From Pisaster brevispinus (Eukaryota > Echinodermata > Asteroidea > Forcipulatida > Asteriidae), in NCBI GenBank assembly GCA_023634235.1, contig JAMKCF010000002.1:2381001-2445000 (forward strand): a stretch of DNA of 64,000 nt, written 5' to 3'. Below the pieces are notes generated by a model. It ran no database searches. It had not been told where the DNA came from and worked only from the letters and a program-made list of their open reading frames with translations. This document shows positions 1 through 15,000 of this stretch, in pieces. The stretch's first letter is position 1. Every line of letters begins with the position of its first letter. The position numbers were made by a program, and so were the translations under genes.

Positions 1-54
1 GAGAACAATGCACCAGTAAAACGGCCATCCAGGTTGTCTCCAACGGCCCCTGCT
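1..54 (+). CDS. AGRN: Agrin exon (partial): end of a Kazal/follistatin domain
   Basis: Read from base 3, the frame encodes the tail of a Kazal fold, with the pattern C-x8-VVSNGPC that closes these domains. The exon ends in phase 1 before GTAAGT at 55. The start of the domain is outside the window. The phase and ending match the next FS exons. Confidence 0.8.
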
Positions 55-3000
55 GTAAGTGGTGAAGATTTCTTCGTCTATTTTGACGTGTTTTTTTTAT
101 TATAATGAGTATTTTTATCAATCAATGTTTCCATGGTTTTATCATCGAATACATATTATTCGATGTTGTCTTTTAGGCTGTATCATTGTTGTCATGGGGA
201 TATGGGAGTATGTTCCTGAATGTGGAATAAAATGGTCCGTCGATAAAATCACAGATCCTGGTCCAAGGGCCAAATCAAATAAAACAAAGGACAAAAACTA
301 AATTATTCACTTTAAAAATATATGCAAGTAAATCACAACGATCGAGTAATAAACCACCAGGTTTGTTTGTTTGTTTGTTTTTGTATTTTTGGTGGCATGA
401 GCAGCTTTAAATGCTTAATTGATAAAACCAATGTGCGTTCAGAAACATTTGGATCAAAAACCAGAATTGCTTGCCTGCTCCCATGAGGAAAGTAGTACTC
501 TTTAGTTTGCCCTACTTGAAATGTTTATTCAAAGTGAATTTATCACCACCCCTCCCCTGCCATAAAAATAATGGAGAGGAAAAAAAAAAAAAAAAAAAAC
601 ACCAGAAAAAAAAACTTTGAAACAATGTTTATCTACACGGAAGAGGCGTTTAATTTGCTAACACAGACATCAACGATAGTTGTAAGTTGACCCTCGTTGA
701 CCGACCCCGTGACCCCGTTTGACTCCCCAGTGGGTCAACATCCTGTACTTTGATGTTCGTGTTGAAAGGATTGTGTTTCTACGTCTCTAGAGCATTGTAA
801 ATTGGAGAAATTGTGGTTTAACTTGCCACTCCCATGTGTATAAGTGTACGTGGTTTTTTATGGGCATACTTTGCCAACGGAATTGGCATCTGTGTTTCTT
901 TAACTCTTAAATGATTAGGAAATGATTTCACATAAATTGTGACTTCTAAAATGTCCCCTCAGGAGAAATTAGAGCTTGTAGTTGTTACAGGTTTGTGGTA
1001 TTTTTGTCCAGAAGATATAAATATATAAACGAGTTGAAAGTGATTTATAGAAACAAAAGAAACGACCACTCTTTAAGAAGTAGCCATTTTTTATTTTGTT
1101 TTCCCTTAGGAAAAGTCCTACCGAATTGAAGCTATTTCTGTACATGTGTGTACTTGGCAATGCACTATTGTGGCTTGCTTCCAGAATTTGTGAGAAAAAA
1201 TGTGTCATTTGTAAGAGCTAGGTTCAGTTGGGAGCAATGCTCTCAAGTGGTCTCAAATTTGTTCCAAAAAATGTTCATGTGTCATAGTTTGCTGGCCAAT
1301 TTGTTATGCTTGGAGGCGCATTTGTGGGAGGTCTTGCATACTTGTGCATACACACTTACAGAAAACTGATGGGTGTCGTAGTCAAGTGAACTATTATGTC
1401 CCAGAATCTGGAATAAAACAAGTTAGTCAAAATTACTTAACTTCAAGCAATGGAAACTGACTCAGTAAATTTGAAATGATTTGGGGGTTGAACAAAGAAG
1501 CATTGACTAGAGCAGGGTTGGAAACTGCGATCCCCAGATCAACATTGTTGTTATTGCTTGGTTAATTTCAGACATAAAAACTTTACAGGCTGAATTGAGA
1601 CTTATTTTTTTACAGTATCAAGAAGAGTTTAAACATAAAAATAGACTAAACTGCTACTGTTATAATAATTATTATTATTATTTTTCTTTATTTGGCATCA
1701 TACACATAAGCATACAAAACAAGAATCAAACAATACAAGAGAGAGAGAGTAACTGAAGACAGGAACTTAAAAAAAAAAAAAGATAAACTGAATCACTACC
1801 GCCCTGAAGGCATTTACCTCCCCCCAAAAAATTCAATTTTTGATTGAATTCTGAACAAAAATTCATGACAAAATCAAAGTTAAAAAAAGACCCATTTATT
1901 ATTCATCTACTTTCACTTTAAGCTTTTTTTTAACACATGGCATTGACATGTACCGCATATCACCTCCTTTGAACCCACTTGAGAGAAAGCAACAAATTTC
2001 AAACCCTACTTGAAGAGGTCAACCTCATTGCGACCTTAGAAGCATTAACTCAAATTGGGCTGTCAAAACCTTTGTATTTCAATCCAGGTACACTGTTCTT
2101 ATTTATTTTGGAAAGTTTTTCGAAGGGGTTTGTCGGCCCGGCCCGAGCCATTTGCAAGAAGGGTTGAGATTGGAGGTCACTGAACAGAGAATTGAAACAA
2201 GTGACCATTTCTGAAATTGGTTTTTAAAATAAACATAAGTTCTCAAGGTTATTTTAAGGTCACTCTTTAAATCTAGCAGGGACTGTTGTTCGTTTTTTAT
2301 AGTTTGCTCTTAAATATTTTGTTTGTGTGTAAAAAGCCTTTGGTAAGGTTTGGCAGATGTATTCAAAGCAAACTGTTGAAGTATTTCCATCTTTTCAGAG
2401 TACATTGTTTTCACCATGGCTAGTTGTCATATAAAACAAACCAAACAATCTGTTGCGCATGCAAATTGTGTCACTAAGTATTACTGTTTTTTTTACGACG
2501 AACACAAATCATACATATTCATTTTCTGTTTTGCTTTTTAAACCACAACTTTGCCCTTTGGTCTCAGTCAAGTGTTGCAGTTTTTGCCAATGGCACAGTG
2601 TGTCAAAATGGAGGCCATTTTGTTTTTTAAACCACAACTTTGTCTGGGGTCAAGTTTTGCAGTTTTTGCAGAAGGCACAGTGGGCAAAATGGAAGCCATT
2701 TTGTTTTTTAAACCACAACTTTGTCTGGGGTCAAGTTTTGCAGTTTTTGCAGAAGGCACAGTGTGTCAAAATGGAAGCCATTTTGTTTTTTAAACCACAA
2801 TTTGTCTCGTGTCAAAGTCAAGTTTTGCAAAACAAGGCAAATGTAAATTTGTAAATTCATTGATGATCACAAAAAAAGCCAATAACTTTTTTTACTCTCC
2901 AGTGAACCAATCAGAGGGCTTGTGCAGCACCATACGCTGTGGTTATGGTGCCATGTGCGTGGAAGTCAACGGCAGCCCGACCTGTTCATGTGACATGATG

Positions 3001-6000
3001 TGCACCAATGAAGATGCCCCGGTATGCGGAACAGACAAGAACACCTACGGGAATGCGTGTCTGCTGAAACAGTCAGCGTGCGAACAACAGAAGGACATCC
3101 AAGTGGAGTTAGAGGGCCTCTGCAGTAAGTGTTGCACTTTTAGTAGTTTCTTTCACTTCACATTGGTATTTAGAAGAAACAAAATCGTGCCTACCTTTTT
3201 GGAGCTTCTTGAGTAATCATTATCCTTTGAAAATATCGTAGCCACATTGCATCCCCGACTTGACAAAGGAAAGATGACAAAAGGATCTTATAATTAGATC
3301 CGGAATTTGATGTTGTCAGTTGAGAAAATTGAGTGGGCACTCACTGTGATTTGCAGAACTGCACATGGCCGAAAATCTGCCACGGTATGGTGGAATCTGG
3401 GAACGCTCGGACTTACCTCCCATTGAGCTGATTATGATGATGAACAATGGTGGCAGCCTGTCCATTCTTGTATGCCACATTTGTACAAATAACAGGAGTA
3501 AGGTCTGGAACTGGGGGTTACACAATAAACCCGGAATGGGATTTTACAAGGCATGTTTTCCAGATCCTGTTGTCACTCTTTGTACAGAAATGAGTGTATC
3601 ACTGTAAGTGCCTGCCTTAACACACTACACACTGGAAAGTCCAGGTGGATATAAATGTCAGAATACGGTTACCAGCCGAAACGCCATTTCTCACGTACAA
3701 TCTGTGACTGGTACCTTGCAAATTTTTTGCTCAGAAGAAAATGTTTAAGCAATATTTTCTGCTTAGCAGCTTTTCAAAATCGGGCCCTGTTAACGCGTTA
3801 TAACCACAGTGCTACCTGCATGAGTTAATGGAGTGGCTTGCATAAGGATTTAAATTACTGTTTTTTCCCCCCAACAGATGGTTGCGAGTTGTTCTCGTGT
3901 GAGTTTGGCGCCATCTGCGAGATGAGCGTGAAGGGGCCAAAGTGCGTCTGTCCGGAGGAGTGCGTGAAGTTTGACTCGCCCATCTGCGGGTCGGACGACA
4001 ACGTCTACCCCAACGAGTGCGAGCTGAACGTGCAGGCGTGTCGCAAGCAGGCGGTCATCACCGTCGAGTCGCAGGGAGAGTGCAGTAAGTCATGCGTTGG
4101 AAATCAAGCAGTAGCGTAGCTCTCAACAACTCTTCTTGATTCTGCAGAAAGTTGCCAGTTTCATCTTTTTGTTAATGCCGTGTTAAACTGAAAACACCCG
4201 ACAAAATGATTGTCATTTGTTTATCTTTTCATCAATTTAAACTGGGTTTTTTTTATGCAAGTTCGCTAAAAACAATGCTAAAAGCCACTCTTGGTAATGG
4301 GCTACAAGAAGAAAATATTGAAGGTGAAAATAACTGCAAGGGGTCTATTGCACTTGTCATCTTCACATGAAACTCCGCTAACTCTTTTGTATTAAATTTG
4401 TCCTTCACTTTGCCTCAGAATAGGCAACTATAGAATGGTGGCGCTCTACAAATGCCTGATGATTTTTTTATTTTTTATTTTTTTTACTTTCATGAGCCGT
4501 CTGACTGATGAGACTGACAGTGGATGTAACTTTACATCAAGCGATTTTAGGTTTTAACGACCTCGATTATTTCATGTAATTACACACACCACCATCCCTC
4601 TTTAAAGTAGAAACCGATCTTCTTTTCTCCCCCGAACAGCTGAGTGCGAGGGAGTGAAATGCGAGTACGGGTCCATCTGTAACCGAGGTCAGTGCACCTG
4701 TCCGACCTGCGCCAACATCAACCAGCCGGTGTGCGGCACTAATCAGGTCACGTATCAGAGCCTGTGTCATCTGCGAGCGGAGATGTGCACCGAGAGGATC
4801 AGGATAGCTCAGGCGTTCGAAGGACCCTGTGATACCAACGGTGAGACCTAGTCATTTATCAAGCTCTATCTAAACAATTATTTCTTAAACTCTGGTTGTG
4901 AAGCCAAGGACTGTCAGAAAAAAGCAAACTTAATCACTATGCTAGCCAAGAATCCCCATGGAGAAGAAGACAAGGAAGGAAGTTTCAGTTTGATATGTGG
5001 GAGGAAAGCACCGGAGAATTACTCCTGGGGTTGACGACATGTCCAGCTTTTGATAATCCCTGGAGTTATAGCTTTCAAAGTGCTTTTGGAAACAGCAGTA
5101 GAAGTAGATAAAAGAGCAGGATTTTTTCTGATAATGTGGAGAAAATAACAGCTATTTTTGTCAAGAGGCTGTCACACAAAATGTCGAAATTCGGATAAAA
5201 GTCCTGAGATTTCTCATCCTGGTAGTAAATCTTGCGGGTAAAACCTTATATAAATCTTTTTGGGAGCAGCTTTTGGGGTTCTGAAAACAACTGCTGTTGT
5301 GATCTCGGCGTTTCGAACATTATACTTTGCTCATCTTCAGGAGAAATCCAATGTGCAATGAATCTGCCAGAATAAACTAGCAGCAAGATGCACACCTTTG
5401 AAAAAACTGAAAGTTATGGCTTTATCTGTTTTGTGAATCAGGAGAAATTAGTGAAAAGCCATGCACAATTGTCAGCATGTAAACACATTGTCCTTAATTT
5501 TGGTTGCATCAACCGAAATCAAATGTTGCTTTTTGAAAGCTTTTCAGATGCAGTTTTCTCAAATATGACTTCCTTTCAGAGGGAAGCTTTTCACAGAAAA
5601 AATATGGTTCTAGTATAAACTTCAAAATCAGAAAGCTTTCAGACTAAAATTAAATAATGATTTTTTTTTTATCCTTACCAATCTTGTATAATCTTTAAGT
5701 GGGAAGAGGTGTTCTGGGCCCAATTTCATGGCTCTGCTTACCGTAAGCAAAGAATCGGCGCTTACGGAGGCAGGGAATTATTTGCTTATGTCAAGCGTAT
5801 TTCACGGGTTAGCAGAGAATTTTTGCTCGTTAGCGTGCGTATTCCACGTTACTAGGCATTCTTTGCTTACATAGCTAGCGCAGAAATTCGGCCCTTGCAC
5901 AGTAAGCGGAGAATGTTTAATCGCAAGCGCAGAATTCGGCGGTAAGCAGAGCCATGAAATTTGTCCCTGATTTGCTGGTTGTTTGTTTCAGTTGTGCTTT

Positions 6001-9000
6001 TTACCAGTGCATTTATCAAGCATTGAATAATTCCAGTCCAGAAGGACAAAGAATGTTGGGGGAGACTCCAGTGGGAATCAGAGCCAAAACTTGTGCACAT
6101 TCCAGGCAAATATCTCAAGCCAGTTGATGACTGAGCTCATCCAGTGCTGACAAACTATGGCCTAATTTGAAAGAGCTACTACACAAAAGAACAGTGTTGA
6201 GCATTCCCTAGGGAATGTTAGTCTTTTTTGGGGGGTGGTAAATATTCTTTGCAACAAATCTGTGTTTGCTACAGCTCCATGGGATTTGTCCAAGCTTGTC
6301 AGTGTGTGGCACTTACAGTAGAGGTTTTTGAATCTGGAGCAGTAGTCTTACCACTAGACCACCGACATTGCCCGGTAGCTAGCGTCAGTGTCGGTGGTCT
6401 AGTGGTTAAGACATCTGCTGTAGAATGGTAAGGATCGTGGGTTCGAATCCCACCCAAGTAATATGCCTGTGAATTTGTTCACAGGACTCGGGGAAAGTAC
6501 TGAGTATACAGTGCTTTACATACATCGGTGTAAGGGTAAAACCAAACAATATTCTTTATCCTCAATGCAAGTTTAACCTCTTTTAGATATTTGTTTCGTC
6601 ATGTACTTTTGTTTGAGATAAACTGAAACAAACTAACACCGATTCTAATCTAGCTTGGGAAAACACTTTTCCATCACCCTGTGTTTGCTTGAAACAACCT
6701 ACTGTTTCATTGGCTAGGGCTTTGAAAACCTGTACGGAGCTTTCTTAAGATTTTGAAAACCTGTATGGAGCTTTCTTAAGATTAAAAAAATTCTGTACGA
6801 TGCTTTCTTAAGATTTTTGAAAACCCGTACAGAGTTTTCGAAAACCTGTACGGAGCTTCCTTTTTTTTTATAGAAAATCTGCACAGAGCTTTCTTAAGAT
6901 TTTGAAAACCTGTCGGGAGCTTTCCAAAGATTTAGTTCCTAATGGATTTGAAATTCCATTTTATATACTGCAGAAATGTCTGGATCCGGTCAGGGCAACG
7001 ACACCGACGTGGATCAAGAGGGCGGGGACGACAAGATGGACTACTCCAGAGAGTGCGACGAAGCCCTCTGCCAGTATGGCGGTACGTGCGAGTACATGCC
7101 CAACGGTAACTCATACTGCTCGTGCATCATGAACTGCCCCGCGACGCGGTTACCGGTGTGTGGCTCGAACCAGGTGACTTACGGCAGCGAGTGTCTGCTG
7201 AGAGAGGCGTCCTGTGAGCAACAGGCGCCAATATATGTTGAGAGCCAGGGATCATGTGAAGGTAGGACCATTGTTTGTCCTTTTGTATTGTTTAAACATA
7301 CAGTGTATCCAAAATGAATCTTTCAAATTCTGTCTTTCAGGCATGAGTTTTGTGCTCAGCTTAGGTAGAAAACACTGCTTTAAACTTTGGTGTCTTAGAT
7401 AAAAAGTTGTCTTTCGCAAGTTGTCTTTGCGTCCTGCGCAATTCAGCTTCTCAGCTGTGAGTAAGGATGATCAGCCTCCCTGTTATTAATATTATTTGGG
7501 TTTGAACAAAGAAAAATTGACTGGAGCGGGACTTGAACCAACGACCTCCGGATTAACGTACCGGCGCTCTACCAACTGAGCTATCCAGCCCTATGTTGGT
7601 GGTCTCCCTATTAGTTAATATCTTTGTTCGGGGGTGCCAGTCAGAAGCCATTCAACCGTTAGCTGCCGTGTAGTCAGGGATCACACCCAAGTTTACGATA
7701 CAACCTGGGAAGGGGATGCGACTTTTTAGTATTACAACTTATCTCAAATAGTTTGGATATCTCTTTAACCCACAATGTGGAAGCACCTGGAACTTCTGAA
7801 ACATTTTTCTATTTAATTTTATGCATTTGTTACATCGCCTGTTTTTTTTTTCTCCACTGTACATACTCTTTGCTTTGGGGCCTATGAATGGAGAGCAAAG
7901 TTTACGAGAAACATTCTTCTCATTTGATTTTGTCCAAGATGTGGAGATGGAGCCTTGTGACGGAGACAGCCCCCTCATCATTCCCAACACCCAGGAAGAA
8001 TACACCTGCACAGAGGAAGGGGAAGAGTGCCCCTCCGGTAGCTACTGTCACATCCACCCCCTCAGGAAGTTTGCTGTTTGCTGCCCAGGTAGGTGGTCCT
8101 AACTCCGACTTGAGCATCGAGTCAGGTGGAGGGGTTTTGTTGTGATCGGATCATGATATTACTGGCAACCTCGAGACAGAAAAATAAAAAAATGATAACA
8201 AACCTGATAATATATTCATCAATCTAAGCCTTAACCAACATTTATTAATCAAGTCATGGTTCATCCTTTTACATGTAACTTGTGCAAAAAAACATTCATG
8301 TACCAACCCTTTCGCTACAAGTGGCATTAAGGGAGACAAAGTTTTGGCCCATGCTCAAACTTGCAAATCTGGCCTTAATCTGTTTGTCGACCACTGCAAG
8401 TCAGTACCATTCAAAATACTGCATCAAGCAATCTTTACTTCAAAATCTCAGTGCTCTTCAACCAGTGATGCTTATTCAACCTATGAATGAAATTCCAGTG
8501 CGATGCATTTTTTTTTTACGAGTGTGCGATGGTGGTATTACGGCGGCAATGGCGGGAAACTCTGGCTGTCCGCTTATAGCCTATATGTACAAAAGTTCAA
8601 GCTGATACGCGAAAAAAATGTAAAGCCATGACTTTTTCTCAGTCACAACTCAAGAGTAAACCCGAGAAGAAGTTGTTAAACAAACACTTTGGTATGCTCC
8701 ATAACTCATCTCAACTTAATTGAAAGAAATCCAATAAGAAAGTTTCAATCTTTGCCCATGCATCACTGGTTATCAGAAATGAATTGACACAGTTAGCCTC
8801 CCTGATCTCGGACAGTAAAAGCAATAGTTGAGAAGAACTGTAAGGGACACGATTGTTATGGTAACACACAGAGACCTAAAGAATTCCCCACACACACTCC
8901 TCCAAGAAAAGAAAAATATGTCTTGCAAACATCTTTCTCGCCAGTATACATTTACAAAAGAGAAAGGTCTATAATGATTGTCTCAACTTGTTTTCTTTTT

Positions 9001-12000
9001 ATTTGATTTTGCATATTTGATCACCTTGTCAGACGTCACAAACGAGTGTTTCCTTGAACGAGTGAACCACACAATATTCTTATGCATCTTTTTTTTCTCT
9101 CTCTTCATTTTGTTGTCTTTTTCTTGATTGAATTTTGTATTTTGTATGTGATACTTCGAAATGGACTTCAGGCCAATGGTGTGCAGTGCTTAGCACTTGA
9201 CTACACAGCACAGCACACATTGTACACCCTTTGTTGTTGTTGTTTATTTTGACATGTACATTATTTGTTTTTTTTAAACTTTGATTGCTGTGTGAATTGG
9301 TATCAAGATGCCCTGAGCGAAACTACACAACAAACTCGTACTGTCCAATTTTCAAGCATTTTTATCTTACGCTATTACAGTTTGCCATTTACCCAAAGAA
9401 TGTATACCATCACAATTGAATCCCGGCCAACTCCATTCCAGATTTGTCCATTGCGCCTAAATCCTGGGGGGGAAACCTAAAACTGAAGCAGCAAAAAGTA
9501 AATATAGTTGTACCCAAATCGTAGGTGGAAAACACAGAAACCAAAGAAAGAAACAAAAAAACTAAGTGGTTTTATGAACGATGACAAAATGCTCCTCATT
9601 TAGGGATTACTTAGTAACCGAAAAAAAAGTTTGTTTATTGCCCAACGGTTTTAGATAAAATGTGATTTTTAAAAAGCGTTGCAACCAGCCCCAGTTCCTT
9701 CATATGCCAAAAACAAACAAACAAACAAACAAACAAAAAGAAGAAGAAAAGAAAATGGCTTATGAACATTGAGAGAAATTTCCTTGACAAGGCATTACTC
9801 AATAACTGAAAAAAGTTCGATTGTAGCCCAATGGTTTTAAAAGAACTATAATATCTTAACAACAGCATTTCCCTCCATTTGTCAGAATCTTAACGCCATT
9901 AATGTCCCCCCCCCCCCCCATGGAATGAAACTGCGTAGCGTCATTCAGAAATAATATCAATAACTCGATGAACTAACCCAAAATAATATTAATGATTTCT
10001 CCCATTTCTTTGTTTTCTCTCTCTCTCTCTCTCTCCTTTATCTGTGGACATTTTGTGTGTCGTGTATTGCATCCATCACATCATTTGGAATGTTGTCACA
10101 CCGTTGGCCGACCCATGTTCTTAATGTTGTTTCCATAGTTACCAGAGGTTCGTCTTACAAGTTGTCACACTTGTCAGATCCAAAATGGAAACTTGTGCGA
10201 TTTGTTTTTATTTTGAAATAGTTCTGCTTTGGTGTTTACTTTTTATAGTTCATAGCATAGATTTGTTTTTTTTATTTGTTTGTGAATGAAAGGATATGAA
10301 TGAAAATATATATCGGGGCAGAGAAACAAAGGGACAGCACTGGATTATCTCCATTATAAATAAATCCAATATTTCAAACGAGTTGGATACAGATAGTTCC
10401 CACACTTGACGTCACACACACACAAGTTGGCCATCTTTCTGTAAAGGGGCCATCTTTATTGGCAATGATGTATCATTTTTTTTACTGCTCAACTTTTGCC
10501 TGTATACCATCTGCAATCCTTGCATGATTGGTCTATGAACCACTCGGGTGCATAGAAAAAATTTGAACGCTTGATGCAGAAACCCAAGTTGCCCATAAAG
10601 ATGGCATTTATCGGAATAAAAAAAACCACAAAATATTTGTCATGAACAATTTTGTAGCACTCTGCACAAATGACCCCCTTTTTGCTCGAAATACCCAGAT
10701 GTCAGACAAACTTTCCATCACTCACGCAATCACCGCATCGGTGCGTCAGACCGCAGTAGAACAGTACACGCCAGTAAACATAAAACACTGACAATGACTT
10801 TGACATGTGTGCTCACGTACGTCAGTGAAATTTGACACGCTGTCTGAGATCCGGGCACTTGCGTGATGTCACCATTGAGCTTCGATTTTTAGCTTCAGTG
10901 TAGAGTGCTATTTCATATACCTTTTTGAGTCTTCCTGAGTGCACAAACAAATTGACAAGTTGGGTTAAAAACATAAAAGAAACACTTCATTTTATGTGTA
11001 AGTTTCTGTCTGATAGACCAAGTTTATTTGAAAACCTTAGCACAAGTTTCCATTTTGCGATCGTTAATTCATTTATTTGTTGCATACGCCATGTTAACTC
11101 AGTGTACCATCATTCTTCATTGTTGCATTCATCTTGTGTTGTGTGCGTGGTGTAGAAATTAACGTTTGCGTTGGCTTTTGTAGTAATGGCGTTTTTTTTA
11201 AAAGCATAGTGGCTCGTTGTAAATGGCCATTATGCATGGCCGGTAGAGCGTCCATTGACAATCATTAATCCGAACATGAGGAACATGCCAGGCAAACTAA
11301 CATCTCAAGATCAATATTTCTTATTTTTTTTTTTTTGAGAGAGAGACCAATAATTTCTGTATAATTGTCAACATCATCCCGGACATCGCTAATATTGTCA
11401 AAATATAATATTGTAAATATATCAGAAAAAGTAGCACAAAAAAGATGTTTTGTTCAAGAATTATAGATACTTTGTCACTATGAGAAGCGCTGAACAATTT
11501 CAATTTGGTGCATGACCTTTAATTTGACCTTTAGTTTGACCTTTTTGTTTGAGTTTTGAAGTAGTTCAAATTTTGCAGCTTTTTGCAATCGCTATGGTTA
11601 TTTTGGTACATTTGCTTTCCCATGGTCTGTAAAGGTTGATTAAATTTGTTTAGTCCAAATTTGTTTTGTGTCAGTAGACCCTGAATAATAGCTGTTAAAA
11701 CAAAATGATAAAGTAAGTCCCAAAACCTTGGCCACGGTGACTGAATAACAAAAACGAGGGCTGCCATGGCTGGGTTGAAAATAATCGCATTTAAAACTAT
11801 GCTTGTGGATAGGCAATGGTGTTGTGTTTGTGTGGCTGCAAAATCGCAAAGTTCAATCGGCTGGTTTGGTTAATATATCGGAAGGAGCCACTAAAATTGC
11901 AACATGTACCTGCTCTGTAGTGCTTTTTGTCAAACCTAGAGATGCTCTCCCACCAAAGATTGTTTTGTTCTCAGTTTCCTTAACCACAAAAGACCACCCC

Positions 12001-15000
12001 TGTCTTAAAAGTAATCCAGTTTTCCAGGTGTTTTAGATTGTGTCGCCACCATGCAAAGTTTCAAAAACCTACCTATCCCAGTTTTGTTTCCATCAAACAA
12101 CTTCATTGGAATACCCAACATGAAAAATAAAGTGTAAAATTTTGTAGGATTTTGACTGATGCAATTAATACTTCCTAGAGTTCCCATTTAAGATAAATTT
12201 TGGAGTAAAAGTTTGGGAATGACTGTTCGTAGAAAAAGAAACCAACTTGTTGTGTTTTCTGAAACCCACAGAGCTCCCTCCGTTGAGGGTCTCTTCTGTT
12301 TTTGTCAAATGCAAGATGTAGTTCCAAGAGTGTTAAGTTTGTTTTAAGTGCTGCAAAGTTATGCTTCTTTTTTTTGTGGTCATTTTCTCGCTGGGTGGCT
12401 TTTTTCAAATACAACATCATTTTGCAGTGGTGCTGCTGGTACATTGAACTAGTCTTTAGTTAGGGCTACAAGGGAAGTAACTTTTTTGAAATCTAGTGAA
12501 CCGAACTATTTCTTTGAGAAATCTATAAAAATAAAAATTGCCTGTATGGTATCGATTCTGGATGTGAAATCCTTAGAACTGTTGTGGTTTGAGGGACACG
12601 TACTTGAATTGTAAAGAGAGGCGAAAGTCATTTTCAGAGAAAACAGTTTTAAAATAAAGAATAAAAAACTACAATCAGCTGTTCAAAAAGGTTCAACAGA
12701 TTGTTTTCTTTGTCAAAAATGACCAATGCAGGAACATTTCCTTCAGAATTGGAATCGATCTTCATGTACAATCTTTTACAAATTCTTTCCGTGCTTATAT
12801 ATATAAAAAGAAAATTCCCAAGGAGAAGAAGTTCATTGTTTCCTAGATTTCTGAATAATGTTTTGGGGTTCAGGCGGATAAATATTGATCTTCTGCTTAT
12901 TGCGCATAGTAAGGGGTGGAGGGAAAATGTAAAAGAGGTTGTAAGCGCTTGTTTGTTAATTCATAGTCTGTTTAGATAAAAATGTGAACTTTAACAACCT
13001 TGTACCCATAGAGCAAACATCCCCACCGAGTTGTGAAGACGGGATGTACGGCTGTTGCCCAGACGGTGTCACTCCAGCTCAAGGGTTCAACGAGGCCGGC
13101 TGTCCAAGTAAGTTGGGGGTGTGTTTCAATGGTAGGAAAGAGTACACAAACAGTGAATGGTTACAAGTTGAAAAGGTGCTAAATAGTAAAAAAAAACTTG
13201 GCATGCCTATCTTAAGCATGATGAACACTTTGAGTACTGTGGCAAGGCACTACGCTGTATATGACTGATATCGTTAATATGTTGAAATTTCCTCATGATG
13301 AGCTGAAGTTTACGAAAACTGAAAGTAACTTCTTCTTTTTTCACGTTAAGCAAAAAGGTTGCAACATATTAATTCCTAATTTCCAAGCTATATTTTGATC
13401 TGTTTGCAATGGCTGTACTATAGCTTGGTGCCCAAAGGTTTCTGGGTGAAATCCAAGTCCAAGCAACATGCGTAGCGTTCTCCCTTAACAGTGGTCCGCT
13501 GGCCACATACCAGTTAAAACACCTGAGGACCAGTCAAAATCCTCTCCAAGTGGTCCGGATGGCTAGTTCAGTTTGAAAAGCATCCTTATTTAATATGAAA
13601 TGTGGACTTATGAAAAAGCTTACGGACTAGTAAAATGACAAGCTGGTCCTGCTGGCCAGTCACTAAAAAAGTTAAGGGGCAAACCCTGCCGCCTCAACCA
13701 TCAAGACGCGCTGATTAGTCACTTATAAACTACAGCATGGGGGCCATCTTAGCATCTTGTGCATATGAGCTATTGAAACATTTACAGCCCTTTTCGCCAG
13801 GGCAAACTTCAAAGATATAAACCTGTTTTTACAAATCTTCATTGATGATGGCCCTACACTACTCTTGTCCATCTAAAGGTCACTGTGACTGCAATGAGCT
13901 GGGCTCCTATTCGCCAGTCTGTAACCCAAGCAACAAGCAGTGTCCGTGCAAGCCAGGCGTCGGGGGCAAGAAGTGCGACCGCTGTGAGCCAGGCTTCTGG
14001 GACTTCCGTGAGATACAGGCAGGCAACATCGGTTGCAGACGTGAGTTTTTTGTCTCGAACAAGTGAACTTGTTTCAAAGTTAATTTGGGTTTTGAACAAA
14101 GACAAATTGACTGGAGCGGGACTTGAACCAACGACCTCCGGATTAACATACCGGCGCTCTACCAACTGAGCTATCCAGCCCTATGTTGGCGGTCTCCCTA
14201 TTTTGTCAATATCTTTGTTCAGGGGTGCCAGTCAGAAGCCATGCAACCGTTAGCTGCCGTGTAGCCAGGGATCCGTACCAAGTTTACGATACAACCTGGG
14301 AAGCGGCAGCCACGGGATCACCTTATTGTATACCACATAAGAGGGATTGTAACAGGCTTAATGTTTTATCAGTTTCAAATTTTTACATTGGCATATGGAC
14401 AATGTAGAACTTGTATGGCACAACTCTTGTTAGCAGAATCAAAATAACTAAGAACAGAGTACTACAGGCATGTGATTTGTCGTGATTTGTCGTGATTTTT
14501 CTTGATTTCAGGATTTCTTTCTGATATCCCTGCACCTTCAGTTTTTCTTGAAAGAGGCAAACGTGCCATCACAGAAACAAAAATACTTGACCCTTGTTAT
14601 GACCTTGGCCCAATTTCATAGAGCTGCTTAAGCAGAAAATAATGCTTAACAATTTCCTGCTAAGCAGAAATGAGCAGGATACCAGTCACAAATTGTACAC
14701 AGGACATGGTAGTTTGGCTGGTAACTTTATTCTGGTAAGCAACATTTTATTGTGCTTAACAAATTTTTGTGCTCTATGAAATTGGGCCCCGATCTGTAGA
14801 TATCTATTTGAAATGATGTAGAGAGTCTGTAAACTTCTGCAATGTAACACTCTGTAGATTCAGGGAGTTTCATTTCCACACCAAGAGGAAATCGGTATCA
14901 AATTTTCAGGATTTTTCATTTTCCAGGTTTTCTGTAGATCCTTAAAAAGTCTTAAATTGAACTATCAAAGTTTTAAGGCCTTTAAAGAGCATTAAAAAGT

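Noticed and set aside
2453..2854. 133-codon plus-strand ORF with internal repeats
   Set aside because: Produced by the 81-bp tandem repeat; no splice logic or domain connects it to agrin.
7527..7600. Possible tRNA gene on the minus strand
   Set aside because: The cloverleaf-like head recurs with the same tail at 14085, 25012, 32205 and 40040, so it is a SINE; the anticodon loop is irregular.
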